A model generated the notes under the pieces. It saw only the letters and a program-made list of their open reading frames with translations, was not told the DNA's origin and made no database searches. This document shows, piece after piece, positions 1 to 12,002 of a stretch of DNA of 64,000 nucleotides. The position numbers and the translations under genes were made by a program. Position 1 is the stretch's first letter. Each line of letters starts with the position of its first letter. Origin of the DNA: Platanthera guangdongensis (lineage: Eukaryota; Streptophyta; Magnoliopsida; Asparagales; Orchidaceae); assembly GCA_039583875.1 (NCBI GenBank), contig CM077149.1, positions 26,859,194-26,923,193 of the forward strand. The letters run 5' to 3'.

Positions 1-1821
1 CCTACGCGCGACCTGGAATTTGCTGCAATCATCTATGCCTTGAAGTTGTGGAGATATATTCTGTATGGAGTGTTGTGCAAAAATTTATTCGGACCACAAA
101 AGTTTGAAATATGTCTTCACTCAGAAGGAATTGAATTTGTGTCAGTGTAGATGGCTAGAGTATGTTGCAGACTACGAAGTCGATATCCTTTATCATCCCG
201 ACAAGGCTAATGTAGTAGCGGATGCATTAAGCCGGAAGCCCGCACATTTCATAAACCTCTTGGTGTAATTCATTGTTGAAGATTTTTTGCTCATGGACAT
301 TACCGTGGGGAATAGTTCTTCATCGATTAGCTTAGAGGTGGGAGAGCCTTCGTAGACTACTCTCACTAGGCTACATCAAAAAGACGATCTCGATTTGTAG
401 CACCTCCGTTGTAGGACTGAGAAAGGGGAATTACCTGGCTTTTCAATTGATGATGTTGGTACCCTAAAGTACCGCGACAAATATTATATTCCAGCTGTCG
501 GGGACATCCGAGCAAGAATATGCAGTGAAGTGATTGGTTCAAGTGTTGCTTATCATCCTAGTTCCACTAAAATGTACAGAGATTTGAAGCAGATTGTTTG
601 GTGGTTAGGTATGAAGAACAACATCACAAGATTTGTATCTGAATGTTATACCTGCCAGCATGTCAAAGCTGATCATAGAAGGCCGGGTGGTAAGTAAACA
701 CCTTTAGACATACCGAGTTAGAAACGGGAGAGTTTATCCATAGATTTTATATCTGGTTTGCTGAGATCCCCCGATGGGCATGATGCACTGTGGGTTATTG
801 TGGACATACTAACCAAGTGTGCCCACTGTGTGCCTTTCAAGATTGATTATTTTATGGAAAAGATAGCTGAGATTTATCTAGACAAAGTTATAAGACTGCA
901 TGGTGTACCTACGAGGATTGTGTCAGACCGAGGCTCCCGGTTCATGTCTCATTTATGGCAAAGCTTGCAAGGAGCTCTAGGTATTGACCTTAGGTATTCT
1001 ACCACCTATCATCCTCAGACAAATGGTTAAATGGAGAGAGTTAATCAGATCTTGGAGGATATGATTAGATGTTATATTCTGGACTATGGTGGGGCTTGGG
1101 ATAAATGCCTCGGACTGATGAAGTTCCCGTACAATAACAATTATCAGGAGATTTTGCAGATGGCGCCCTTTGAAACTTTATATAGAAGGCATTGTCGAAC
1201 TCCCCTAATTTGGGCAGAAGTTGGTGAGAAGCCTTTGCTCTGTCCGAAAGCGCTGGAGGATATGAGCATTTCAGTGACGCATATTCCTGAAAAGTTGAGG
1301 TTGGCTCAGGAACGATACTAGAGGTATGCAAATTAGCGCAGAGTTGATCTGGAATTTGTAGTTTTTGATATGGTATTTATGAAGGTCTCTCTGATGCCAG
1401 GTGTTAAGAGATTTGGAAGAAACTATAAGATAGATCACAGGTTTGTGGGACCTTTTCAGATTCTGTAGCGCATCAGAGTTTCTCCCTATAGACTGGAATT
1501 GCCTGATTCTTTCCTTGGTGTTCACGATGTGTTTCACGTGAGCCAGTTGTGAAAGTGTGTTCGTAGTGATCGGCATGTCCTTGACTCCGTGCCCCAGTTA
1601 CAGATTAATCTCTAGTATGTCGAAGAGCCTGTCTGTATTCAGGAAACGTAAGATCGTGTGCTAAGAAATAAGACAATTCTGATGGTTAAGGTTCTCGGGC
1701 GCAATCATGATGCTAGATGTGCAACTTGGTAATTGGAATCCGCAATGAGAGAATCTCATCCTCAGCTGTTCTCCTAGTGTTCCCCGGTTAGTATTCGTGT
1801 TTAGTGAATTCTTTTGTTGTG
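1..1821 (+). pseudogene. Ty3/gypsy pol remnant (RNase H and integrase)
   Basis: This is the 3' half of a Ty3/gypsy polyprotein. The RNase H end is recognisable at 1-268 ([17 protein letters not shown], then [16 protein letters not shown]) and changes frame near 62. Integrase follows in one frame: a partial H2C2 zinc finger around 545-690 (YHPSSTKMY, CYTCQ), the first catalytic Asp in SIDFISGL, the second in RIVSDRG (about 925), and the Glu in MERVNQ (1031), just after an in-frame TAA that replaces the expected Gln of TNGQ. The tail holds DVFHVSQL and a chromodomain-like stretch (VLRNKTILMVKVL, then ESHPQLFS), as in plant chromoviruses of Tekay/Del type. Many stop codons make it non-functional. 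The 5' part lies outside the window. Confidence 0.9.
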
Positions 1822-1879
1822 TCTCTCACTCTACCCTCTTGTTTCGTTTCGTGTTCCAAGTTTCGGGACGAAACTTCCT

Positions 1880-1894
1880 TTTTGGAGGGGTGAC
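1880..1894 (+). other. polypurine tract of the gypsy element
   Basis: A purine-rich run (GGAGGGG) sits directly before the TG that opens the LTR. The preceding sequence, TTTCGGGACGAAACTT, matches the block usually found upstream of plant gypsy 3' LTRs. It would prime plus-strand synthesis. Confidence 0.75.
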
Positions 1895-2499
1895 TGTAAC
1901 GTCCCTGATTTTCCGGCAATTATTTAATCCTCTTGTTGACATCATAATGACGTAAGGGGCTTTACGTTAACGTTGAGTTGACGGCGCAATGCCGTTAAGG
2001 CATTTTCGCGTTCGTTCAGTCGGTTCGGCCATATTCTTGAATTCTTGTTGTAATTGGAAAAGTTTGCATTTGGAAATTTAGTTAAATAATTTTGGACTTG
2101 CTCGTCAAGTTTCATCGCGATCCGATCGATATTCGGGCCTCGGCGATTTTCCGAACTTTTCTAGAATTTATGTTCGCCGTAGACTTTGAAAATTAATATC
2201 TCAGGAATGTCTCGTCGGATTTTGGTTTTGATTTATTGTTGGGTTTGTAGCGTCAGTGTTTGCCTTCGGTGCGAGTTTCGTTTAATTCGGCGCACGTTTG
2301 GGACTCCGTTTTGAACTCATGCTTCCTTGTTCAAAATATATAAATATGATTATTTTAATATTATAGCACTATTCAAAAATATCTTTTACTGTTCATCTCT
2401 ATAGTTTGATTTTTGATATTTTTGCAAAAACCACTATTCACCAGGACAAAAAAAGTATTGTTCTGCATTTTTGTTCTGCCTAGTTCTACAGTAACTTGA

Positions 2500-2700
2500 C
2501 CTTCTTCTCGAGTACTACGTTCTTCCTTCACGAGTAATCACTATTCACCTCTCGAGTACTGCTGTTTGGTGTCGAGTATTTCCTTCCGTGTTCTCGAGTA
2601 CTAAATTTTTGTACTCGATTAGCCTATTTTCTACTTCTCGAGTACCTGTAATCTTGTTCTCGAGTACTGTAGATTCATCTCGAGAATTTCGTTCCAGTCT
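2500..2700. repeat. CTCGAGTACT motif array in the gypsy LTR
   Basis: About eight copies or near-copies of CTCGAGTAC(T), or its complement GTACTCGA, occur at irregular spacing of about 20-35 bp. The CTCGAG core is a palindrome with a central CpG. The array lies where a U3 regulatory region could be. Confidence 0.7.
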
Positions 2701-2737
2701 GCATTCGGGCGTCGTTTTGAGGTCAAAACTGTGTCGT

Positions 2738-2810
2738 ATTGAAAAATGGTTAATGTGAAATTTGGTCATCTCGACGAGATCTACAAATTTTATGTTGAGT
2801 ATTTTTCAAT
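2738..2810. repeat. imperfect hairpin around CTCGACGAGATCT
   Basis: Arms of about 28 bp (ATTGAAAAAT outermost, matched by ATTTTTCAAT) flank a loop containing TCTCGACGAGATCT. The same loop and similar arms recur twice in the MITE at 6197-6581, so this is a mobile or shared structural motif rather than chance. Confidence 0.6.
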
Positions 2811-3597
2811 TTGAAGCCCTCCTAAATCTCTATTTTCGTTTTCCGCGCACCCGCTCATAAATATCTCATTTTTTTCCTATTTTCGTCGAGAGCTACGCCA
2901 TCCTGGTAAAATTTTCCCCATTTCCTGAGTTTTCTCGTTAGTGTTTTTCGGCCCTAACATATATTTCAGCCAGCTTTGTTCAGATTTCGACTCCTCCCCT
3001 CTTCTTTTGCCCTGATCTGCGATGTGGTGTGATTCGGAGGATTTTTCCGGTAAAACCAAGGCAAGTGGTGGTTTACCCTCATTTCTTCTTGTCCGGTTTG
3101 ATGGTAACGGTTAAGTTTTTATGTACTTTAAAACTTTCTGCACTTTTATCTTCCAAGTTATTTCTATGATTAACCTTTCTTGATGATCACTTGATGTTGT
3201 AAGATTTTGTCATGGTGAACTAAATCTTATCAGGTTATGTTTAATCGTTCTTGAAGTTTCTTATTGACGCCTTTAATCGCCTTATCTATCATTGTTGAAC
3301 GCATTAGAGTTTATCTTGGATTGTGACTTGTCTTTAAATTTCTTAGTTATTTCATTGAACCTTTACCCCCAATTCTTGTTCTGTAGAGTTGGTAAACCAA
3401 TTTTGTTGTCCTGCCACTTTAATTATCGAGACATGTAGATCATTGCGGCACCTAGTGCGTCTCATCGTTTTGATTATACTACACTTTTTTTGACCCTTGA
3501 AATGTCCTTATGCAGCCCACTTTGTTGGTTAACCTTGAGTTTGTGATGAATAAAAAGGAAGCTCTGCAAGTATAATTACGTAACTAAAGAAACACAG

Positions 3598-3790
3598 ATG
3601 GTTTGTGTGCGTTGGGGTTTCTCCCTCATCATAGTGCCTTATGGTTGAGTCAGTGCGCGTTGTGGATTTTCATCCCCGGCACATTACCTTAACTTGGTCT
3701 GTGCGCGTTGGGGTTTCTCCCTCGGCATGGTGCCTGTTGCCTGGGTTTGTATACTTTGTGGACCCTTCTCTCCGGCACAATACTCTTTCC
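3598..3790. repeat. two-copy tandem duplication in the gypsy LTR
   Basis: Two copies of a roughly 100-bp unit follow each other. Each starts near TGCGTTGGGGTTTCTCCCTC and ends with a TCYCCGGCACA-type block. They have diverged by substitutions and small indels. Confidence 0.6.
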
Positions 3791-5065
3791 TGTTGATCTG
3801 ATCAGTCTCATTTTTTATTGATGAATAACATGACTATTAATGAAAGATGAAAGTTTGAACTTCTGATGTTTGGTACTTTGTTATTCCTTTTGATGTGATT
3901 AGCCATTCCTTCTCGACTAGATTTACTGTTTGCTTACTTTTACTCTGCTGCTGACAATTGTTGCTGTCGTTTTATAGATTTCCTTCACTTTGAGGTTTGT
4001 TTGGTCTGCCTTTACTCTTTGCACCATTTATAACTTGCTTCTGATGTGTTCTTCTTTTGAATGCCTCGGGATCAGAGCAGTAGTAGGTTTAGCTAACCGT
4101 GTTATACTTCTAGTGTCGTGGGTTGCTTCAGCCGTTTGATTCCACCTCAGAGCTTTGAGGTAGTTGTCTTTGTTTAGACTTGTCAGATTTTACTATGGGT
4201 TCGTGTCAGTTATTGACGCCCATAGTCTTGAACTTTTTCTGTGATATACTACTTGCTGCTTTTACAATTATTACTTTTTACCTGTTTATACTTTCTCTCT
4301 GGGAAGGATTTATGTTAGGATGCATTTAGTTATTTTAAAGTATACAAAATTGCATTCTGGAACATCGGCATGACATGAAATTCAACTGCAAAATCTACTA
4401 CTTTTAAGCGCTATAAAAGTTTTTTATATATATATATTAAATATATAAGTCACATCATCATTATAATATGCTTGACCTTCATTCTCATATAGGACAACAA
4501 ATGAATCAAGTAAGTATTTTCAGCCGCATAAAAATTATCTATTTTCTCACGTATGGACTAGTGATCCACACGACCAAGGGACACGGTCAGTAACTCTAAT
4601 ATCTTATATGTATTGTTTTTAACTTAATTTCATAAATCTTTTACATGAAGTAAATGTGAGGATTAGCCGCCTGAGCGTCTGTAGTTGTCCCCTGCACGGC
4701 GTGGCATCACGATGCGTATTTTTTCTACTCTAACGTATTTTTGAATACGGAGAAAATGCAGGTTGTGACACCCGCATCGTGGTTTTTTGTGCCCGGCGAT
4801 GTGAGCAACGGGAAAGGGCCGAACCTACCCAGTAGCTATATCGAGCATCTGTGGGTAGTGTTACATGTCGCTGTCATAGTTACGAGTCTTAGGCCTTACG
4901 CAGGTCGTAAAGACTGTTGGAACCCTATTACTGATTTGGGCTAGGATCACTATGATTTGTTTAGGATGATTAGTTTTACCCACTCTGTATAGTCTTGTAT
5001 CATAGATTATTTCCAGGGTTATTGCCTCAGAAGAATTCCAGCTGAAATACAGTACAACGGATGCA

Positions 5066-5315
5066 GAAAATTAGTTCGACAAAAGCAGAGCTGTGTTCGA
5101 CAAATGTCGTGCTCAGCTCGACGAACTCCGATTTTTACCTCTGAGTTCAGCTTGATGAAAACTGAGTCACGATTGATGAACTCTGATCCCAACACTACAA
5201 CTCAGCTCGATGATTACCTAGTTCAGTTTGACTAAAGACATTTCCAGTCCGACGAACTCCAAGCTTAGATCGACTAAAGTTTTGTTCAGTTCGACTAATT
5301 TTTTTGCAGAATAAT
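5066..5315. repeat. TCGACGAA/TTCGACTA motif array in S1 LTR
   Basis: Roughly a dozen variants of AGCTCGACGAACTC or AGTTCGACTAA recur every 20-30 bp, now degraded mainly by changes at the CpG. The same motif family fills two other non-coding spacers of S1 (about 8396-8625 and 12005-12275). Confidence 0.7.
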
Positions 5316-6196
5316 TTTAAATGGCGTAATTTCAGTCAGTTATATTCTGGTATTTAATGTTAAATATTCTTAATGAATATATTCATTCCTGGTAGTATTA
5401 AATATTGGAGTTTCACAGAGTTATTATTCTAATTATTTACCAAGGCAGTTAAGGAATGATCTTATTCTAAATATTTGAATACAACATTTACAAATTCTCA
5501 GAGATTTTTCAGGCTATTCAAGGAATGTTTTTAAAATTAAAATGTTTGAATTCTTCTCAAAAAATATATATTCAGAAAATTGTTGCATATTCAGATAGTG
5601 ATATATAGTGACATATTCACATAGACATACACAGACAGACATAGGAATTTTTTATTACTTGGTTTCTAACTCTCCAAGAGACAACAATTTCACATTAGTC
5701 TAAATTTATATTTGAGTGAGACAAAGTTCTTGAAGGCCTACACCCTGAAGAAAAGGGTTTCCCTTGATCACAAACTCTACTCAACATAAGGGGAGCTTTT
5801 TTTGCTTCAACATCAATCCACTAGACTTCTCAGAGACTCTCGAAAGAGAAGACATCATCAACTTTTTTTATAGTTTATATCATAAAGTGTGTACATGGTT
5901 TTTAACTCCCCTCAAAAGTTAAATCTCTTAGTTCTTAAGTCACCTGATCAAAAGATATAGATTGGTTTTTTGGCAGCTGATCAATAGCTCAAAGGGTTGC
6001 ATGATCTCCCTTGGAAAATAGATCTTCTTGTGGCAGACACCTGATCAAAAACCTGTAGTGGATTCCTACCAGGGTGGTAGAAGAGTGGACGTACCCAGAT
6101 TTATTGGGGAACCAATATATTTCTTTGTGTTGTCTGTGATTGTTTTACTTTTTGTTTTTGTGTGCTGTGATTCTAATTTATATATATATATATATA

Positions 6197-6581
6197 GGGG
6201 AGATATCAGGTGCGGGCAAGCTTGCATGTGGACGTACGGGTAGGGAATTCGGGGGTAAAGACGGCTCAAATCAAAAAGTGATCAACATGAAAGTTGTTTG
6301 TCTCGACGAGATCTACAACTTTAATGTTGATCACTTTTCTATTTGGATCCGTCTTACCCCTAGATTTGGGCACTGCAGTCTAGGGCGGCGAGAGTGCTAT
6401 AGTAATAATCTTGCCACCCCAAATTTTGGGGCCCAAATCGAGGGCCAAGACTACTCCAAATCAAAACGTGATCAACATGAAAGTTGTTCATCTCATCGAG
6501 ATCTACAACTTTCATGTTGATCACTTTTCAATTTGAGGCAAGTTTGACCCTTACCCATACGCCCACACTTGATATCTCCCC
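6197..6581. mobile_element. foldback MITE with nested hairpins
   Basis: Terminal inverted repeats GGGGAGATATCAGGTGCGGG and, on the opposite strand, GGGGAGATATCAAGTGTGGG lie inside (TA)n runs, suggesting a TA target. The whole 385 bp folds back on itself: the arms, about 190 bp each, match across most of their length. Each arm also contains its own inner hairpin with 20-bp stems (6278-6297 with 6315-6334, one mismatch; 6468-6487 with 6505-6524, perfect) around a loop related to TCTCGACGAGATCT. There is no coding capacity, so movement would need a transposase in trans. The superfamily is not certain. Confidence 0.75.
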
Positions 6582-6692
6582 ATGTATATATATATATCAC
6601 ATACTTTAAATCCGCTATAAAAATAACTTAAAGGTTTTAATATACACTATTCACCCCCCTCTAGTGTAAATCAGATCTATCCCTCACATTCA

Positions 6693-6710
6693 ATTAGTAT
6701 TACAAGGTAG
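6693..6710 (+). other. degenerate primer-binding site of S1
   Basis: ATTAGTATTACAAGG directly after the LTR end aligns with the initiator-Met-tRNA-complementary ATTGGTATCAGAGC block usual in copia elements, with transitions at several positions. Confidence 0.6.
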
Positions 6711-6789
6711 TTCTTTGGTTTTACAGGCTAACACATGAACCAACAAAGATCCTGATAGATCTCATTTTCTCTAGTTTGTTTTTTCTATC

Positions 6790-8404
6790 ATGGCACAGAA
6801 TAAAGAGTATGAAAGCACTATATCTCTTATTTGCAATCTAAATAAGTTTCCATTGTGGCAAATAAGGATTAAATTATATATGAATTCTATTGACGAAGAT
6901 ATTTATAATTCTATTTTAAAAGGTCTACCTCAACCATTGGTAATAACTAGCACCATTGTTATACCACCTCCAGACTGGACAGAAGCCCAAAGAAAGGCTG
7001 AAATTGCTGATGCCAGAACTATTAACATCTTAGCTCAAACTATATCAGATGACATCTTCCAAAAGATTATTGAATGCACTTCAGCAAAATCCATATGGGA
7101 CTCCATCATATCAATGGTTGTTGGATCTACTGATGAGAGAAAGGACAGAAGATCACACCTTATCTCTCAATATGAGAACTTTTAAAAAGGAGAGTCTGAA
7201 TCTGTAAAAGAAATGTACACAAGAATCATTCTCATCATCAATGAGCTAAAATCTTTAGAGAAGGGCATTACACTGACAGAAGTTAATGATAACATCCTCA
7301 TGTGTTTCTCTAGCACATGAGATTCAAGGATTTAGCCAATCAAAGAAGCCAGAAGTTTAAATGAAATTTCCACTGAGACTTTGTTGGGCAAGCTCAAATC
7401 TTATGAGCGGCTCATCAGAACAAATAACTTCACTTGTAGTAAGGAAAGAGAAGAGCATAGCTTTACAAGCAACAGAAGAAGCAGAAGTTCTTCAACATAA
7501 TGAAGATCTTATAGGTCGCTTGGCTAAGAGATTTTACAAGATGGCTAGAAAGGACTTCAGAAAAAGATCTTCAATAAACAATGACAAACCAAGGTATAAC
7601 AAGGCACCCACAAAAGAAATTATGTTTTATGGATGCAGGAGACCAGGACATATTCTTCGAGAATGTCCTGAGAATCAGAAGAAGAATACGAAGAAAGAGA
7701 AAGACTCCTAGAAGCACTCAAACAAACCTTCTTCCAGTAAACATAAGAAGAAGGGGAGAGGTTTTGTTGTTGAAACCTAGAGTGAATAAGATGATGAAAC
7801 TTCATCTAGCTCAAATGAAGATGAAAAAGAAGCATGGGATAAGGAAGCCTGCTTGATGGCAATCAATGCTTCATGCAGCAATTCTGAGTCTGATTCAAAA
7901 TCACAGAAAGATCTGGTAATCTTTTCCCTTGATTTTACTTCAGATCCGTTTAAAATATATTTTAAGTTACTATGTAATGATTTGATAAACTCTGAGAAGG
8001 AAATAAAACTTCTCAAAGAGAAATTAACTGAATTAGACAATCTATCTTCTGAACACATAAAACTTAAAAATGATTTTAAAATTGCTTCTGAACAAATAGT
8101 ATCTTTAGAACACAAATTGTCTGATGTCAAAAAATTTGAAGAATCCCTTAATGGGAGAAGCATCAAACTGGTGGATATTACAAGCACAGTTAATGCCAGA
8201 CTAAATGGAGAACTAGGCTTGGGGCCTTCATCAAGTCAGCCTTATATTTTACAGAAAAATATTTTATCTACACTTATAAAATTCACCTCTAGTAACGGTA
8301 AAGAAAAATTAGAAGACTTAGATAAAACCATTGAAGTTGTACAAAAGCCTAAAGAAAATAAAAATGTTTATAAAAATTTTGTTCAAAATAATTCATCGAA
8401 CTGA
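6790..8404 (+). pseudogene. S1 copy 1 gag
   Basis: This encodes a copia nucleocapsid polyprotein. 6790-7185 is the N-terminal part (MAQNKEYESTISLICNLNKF, then WDSIISMVVGSTDERKDRRS), in the style of UBN2/gag domains. The frame changes between this and 7361-7711, and again around 7711-7853. The CCHC zinc knuckle at about 7623 reads FYGCRRPGHILREC, so its first Cys is Phe. 7853-8404 is a Lys/Glu-rich segment likely to form a coiled coil (EKEIKLLKEKLTELDNL). Frameshifts and stops make it a pseudogene. Confidence 0.85.
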
Positions 8405-8625
8405 GCTCGATGAAATAGTTACTTTTCGTCTAATAGAAAACGACGAACTATGAACACAGGAAATGGTGTTCGATGAAGATAATATGATTCATCAAACTGC
8501 GATCGACGAATGTGGGACACAGAACATCAACAATAATATTCTGTGAATGGAGTTTGACGAACTCACTTCCATTCGTCAAACTCAGATCGATGAAATCAAT
8601 TTTCTTCGTCCAACCCAAATTTTTC
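8396..8625. repeat. TCGACGAA/TTCGTC motif array between S1 gag and protease
   Basis: About ten copies of ATCGACGAA, TTCGTCAAACTC or variants lie between the gag coiled coil and the protease. They match the LTR motif and the array upstream of ORF2, so the same short sequence occupies three places in one element. Confidence 0.7.
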
Positions 8626-8863
8626 TAATAGGAATTTTAATTCTTTTCATCAATATAATCAAACACTAGAATTTATAAATCCTTTTACTAAGTGGATTAT
8701 TCCTCCTAGGAGATATCATCCACTTGGATATAAGGATCAACCTGTGTGTTCTTATATTTTAAATTATTACTATGTCAAGAAACTTGGACCCAAGGTAACT
8801 TGGTTCAAAAATAGCTAATTTGTTTTTAAGCAGGAAAAGAACTATCCTACTACAGAGGAACAG

Positions 8864-10105
8864 TGGTATCTGGATAGTGGTTGCTCAAAATATATGACAT
8901 GCAAAAAAGAAAACTTAAGTGACTTCAAAGCTAAGATTGGACCTAAAGTCATTTTTGGAGACTCCAACTATGGCTAGATAAAGGGCTATGAGAATGTCAA
9001 AGTTGTAGAATTTACATTCAGGGAGGTAGCTTATGTGAAAGGTCTCAAGCATAACCTTATCTCCATAAGTCAATTGTGTGATGAAGGTTATCAAGTTTCT
9101 TTTAGCAAATCATTATGTTCTATTACATCTAGTTCTAACAAAATTATATTAACTGGGACTAGACAGGGTAACATATATTTAGTAAATTTTAACACTTCTA
9201 AAAAAGAAATTTGCCTGTTTAATGTAATTAGTAAAACAAATGAACTATAACGTAGGAGATTAGGACATGTAAACCTTAGAACTATTGCTAAACTATCTTA
9301 GGACAACCTTGTTAGTGGACTTCCTTCTGGTTCTTACAAGAAGGAAGGACTTTGTAGGGCTTGTCAATTAGGCAAACAAACTAAAATAGCTTTAAATACA
9401 TTTCTAAAAGTGATTCACCCAGGATTTTATACTTGCTACATATGGACCTCTTTGGACCAATTGTAGTCAAAGTTTGGGAGGAAAGACTTATACTTTAGTA
9501 ATTATTGATGACTTCTCTAGATTCACATGGGTGTTCTTTCTGAGAAATAAGTTAGATAACTTTAAAGTTCTTGCAGACGTTCTTAGGAACATCAAGATTG
9601 AGTACTCTACTCAAATTGCATTGATCAGAAGTGATCATGGCACTGTGTTTGAATCTCCTCTGATGAAAAAATTCTATGAGAAGGAAGGTATTAGGAATTT
9701 TATTTCTGCTCATAAAACTCCTCAACAAAAAGTGGTAGATGAAAGGAAAAAAATGAACTCTTATTGAATCTACTGGAACATTACTTACAAATGCTCACTT
9801 ACCCCTATCCTTTTGAGCAGAGGTTGTAAGCACAACAAACTATGTTCATAACACGAGTTTGTTTCATAAACTAAAAGGTAAGACTCCCTATAAATTACTT
9901 AAGAATAAGGAACGTAAAGTAGACTATTTCAAAGTTTTTGGATGTAAATGTTATATTCACACTAATGATAACAAACGCTTAAGGAAATTTGAAGGCAAAG
10001 CTGCAGAAGGAATTTTCCTTGGATATTCTCAAGTCAGCAAGGCTTATAGGGTCTTTAATAAATATACCCTTAAAATAGAAGAATATGTACATGTTTTTTT
10101 TTGAT
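8864..10105 (+). pseudogene. S1 copy 1 protease and integrase
   Basis: The copia aspartic protease motif WYLDSGCS is at 8864. The pre-integrase block follows (AYVKGLKHNLISISQLCDEG, about 9029), then a partial HHCC finger (RRLGHVNL, CRACQLGKQTK), and the integrase core with TLVIIDDFSRFTWVFF, IRSDHGTVFE and QQKVVDERK. The C-terminal block FGCKCYIHTNDNKRL ends with GYSQVSKAYRVFN near 10060. At least three frame changes and several nonsense codons (for example after SNYG, near 8975) break it. Confidence 0.85.
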
Positions 10106-10539
10106 AAGACTAATATGGTTTACAAGTAGAGAAATATCTCTACCATAAAATCTTTTCAGGTACCAAATGTGTGTGAGAAAATGGATAACTTAATCCTAAT
10201 ATAAGAGGATACAATACATCCTTCTCAATAGATTGTTGATTCTAGTGATGAATAAAATACAAAAATTTATGATGAAAAAATTGAACATAATGTAATTCCA
10301 CTAGAGGAAGTAGCTCCAATAGTTGAACAACCAACTCTACTTTTTTATCTTGACACACTAAGAGATCACCATAGACCTCCAGTGATTTGAGACATATCAG
10401 CTGGTGTTCAAACATGACATCAATTGAATCAAGATTAGATGCATTCTTATTTTATTTCTTAGATTGAACCTCAATCCATCAAAGATGCGGAACAAGATCC
10501 CCACTAGATCATTGCTATGTAAGAGGAACTCAATTAGTT

Positions 10540-12000
10540 TGAGAGATGTAGAGTTTGGGACTTAGTTCCTATACCCCAAAACTATCCAGTCATTGGAACC
10601 AAGTGGGTCTTTAGGAATGAGTTGGATGCTCAAGGAATTATTGTTATATACAACGAAAGATTGGTAGCTCAAGGATATTAACAGGAGGAAGGCATAGACT
10701 ATGATCAGACATTTGCTTCTATTGCAAGATTGTAGGCTATCAGAATTTTTCTTGCATTTGCAGCATTCAAGAGATTCAAGGTATATCAGATGGATGCGAA
10801 GAGTGCTTTTCTAAATGGAGAGCTCAAAGAGAAAGTTTTTGTAGAATAACCACCAGGTTTTATCTCTACAACTCACTCTTCTAATGTTTTTAGACTTAAT
10901 AAAGCCCTTTATGTTCTTAAACAAGCTCCAAGAGATTGCTATGATTCTCTTGCTAGTTTTCTTCTAGAAAATAAATTTAGTAGGGGCATATTAGATAAAA
11001 CATTTTTTTGTTAGAGTTCATAAATCTAAAAGTTTGCTAGTTCAAATATATGTAGATGACATAATATTTGTCTCTACTGATTCCATCTATGCAAAAGGTT
11101 TTCTGACCTAATGCATTCCAAGTTTGAAATGAGTAGCATGAGTGTGCTATCCTACTTCCTTGGTTTACAAGTAAAGCAAACACCTAATGGTATTTTCACA
11201 TACCAATCTAAGTATGCTAAAGAGATTATTAAAAGATTTGGGATGTCAGATGCCTCAGCCATGAAAACACATATGCCTGCAGATGCTGTTGTTGATACTG
11301 ATGAACATGGCAAGCCTGTTGATTAAAAAACATACAATACTATCATTGGCTCCTTATTATACTTAACAGCTAGCACACCCGACATAATGTTTGCTACGTG
11401 TATTTGTGTCAGGTTCCTTGTATATCCTAAAAATCTCATCTAATTTTGGTAAAAAGGATTTTAAAATATATAAAAGGTTTCCCAAATCTAGGACTTTGGT
11501 ATTCAATAGAGTCAAAATTTGAATTAACTAGATTCTCAGATGCTATCTATGCTGGATGCAGAGTTGACAGAAAAAGAACATCAGGAACCTGTCAGTTCCC
11601 TGGTGATAGGCCTGTGTCATGATTTTGCAAGAAGCAAACTTCTGTGTCTACTTCAACTTCTAAAGCTGAATACATTGCAGCTGCCAGCTGTTGTTCACAG
11701 ATTTTGTGGATTCAAAATCGGCTACTAGATTTTGGTCTCAACTTAAATAATTCAACAATATTTTGTGATAATACCATTGCAATTTCTATTGCCCAAAATC
11801 CAGTCCATCATAGTAGAACAAAACAAATTGAAATAAGACATCATTTTCTAAGAAATAATGTTGACAAGAATAAAATTAAACTAAAATTTATTCCTACTGA
11901 TTTTCAAAAAACAGATATATTCACTAAACCTTTAGGTGCAAAGAAACACATTTTATTCTTAAATCAGTTAGGAATGACAAATGAAGAATCACTAAATTAA
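10540..12000 (+). pseudogene. S1 copy 1 reverse transcriptase and RNase H
   Basis: RT starts near VWDLVPIPQNYPVIGTKWVF and carries [14 protein letters not shown] (first catalytic Asp, about 10790) and a frame-broken IYVDD block (about 11045). The thumb reads FEMSSMSVLSYFLGLQVKQT (11125). RNase H runs to LGMTNEESLN at 12000, with the HHSRTKQIEIRHHF block. In-frame stops include RL*AI (about 10733) and VE*PP (about 10849). Both also occur in the second S1 copy at 26200, so they predate the two copies' separation. Confidence 0.88.
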
Positions 12001-12002
12001 CT

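Larger units (their letters stand above)
1895..4770 (+). repeat. Ty3/gypsy 3' LTR, first family
   Basis: The LTR opens with TGTAACGTCCC right after the polypurine tract. The proposed end, GGTTGTGACA at 4770, is provisional because no partner LTR lies in the window. It holds a CTCGAGTACT motif array (about 2500-2700), an imperfect hairpin (2738-2810) and a roughly 100-bp tandem duplication (3598-3790). No protein-coding signal is seen. The 144 bp between 4771 and the next LTR hold nothing recognisable and may be flank or more LTR. Confidence 0.75.
4915..6692 (+). repeat. 5' LTR of SIRE-like copia element S1, copy 1
   Basis: It opens with TGTTGGAACCC, nearly the same as the 3' LTR start at 62442, and ends with CA at 6692, before a degenerate primer-binding site. 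Near the end it has the C-run plus CTCTAG block (CACCCCCCTCTAG) also seen before the LTR ends of element A. A 385-bp MITE is inserted at 6197-6581, so the LTR proper is about 1.4 kb. A motif array related to TCGACGAACTC lies at about 5066-5315. The rest is AT-rich and non-coding. Confidence 0.85.

Noticed and set aside
4771..4914. Possible extra LTR or tRNA-like sequence between the gypsy and S1 LTRs
   Set aside because: No cloverleaf, LTR end or repeat partner could be recognised in these 144 bp.
7777..8187. Minus-strand open stretch of 136 codons opposite S1 gag
   Set aside because: It is antisense to the gag coiled-coil segment; its Ser/Leu bias mirrors Lys/Glu codons on the coding strand.
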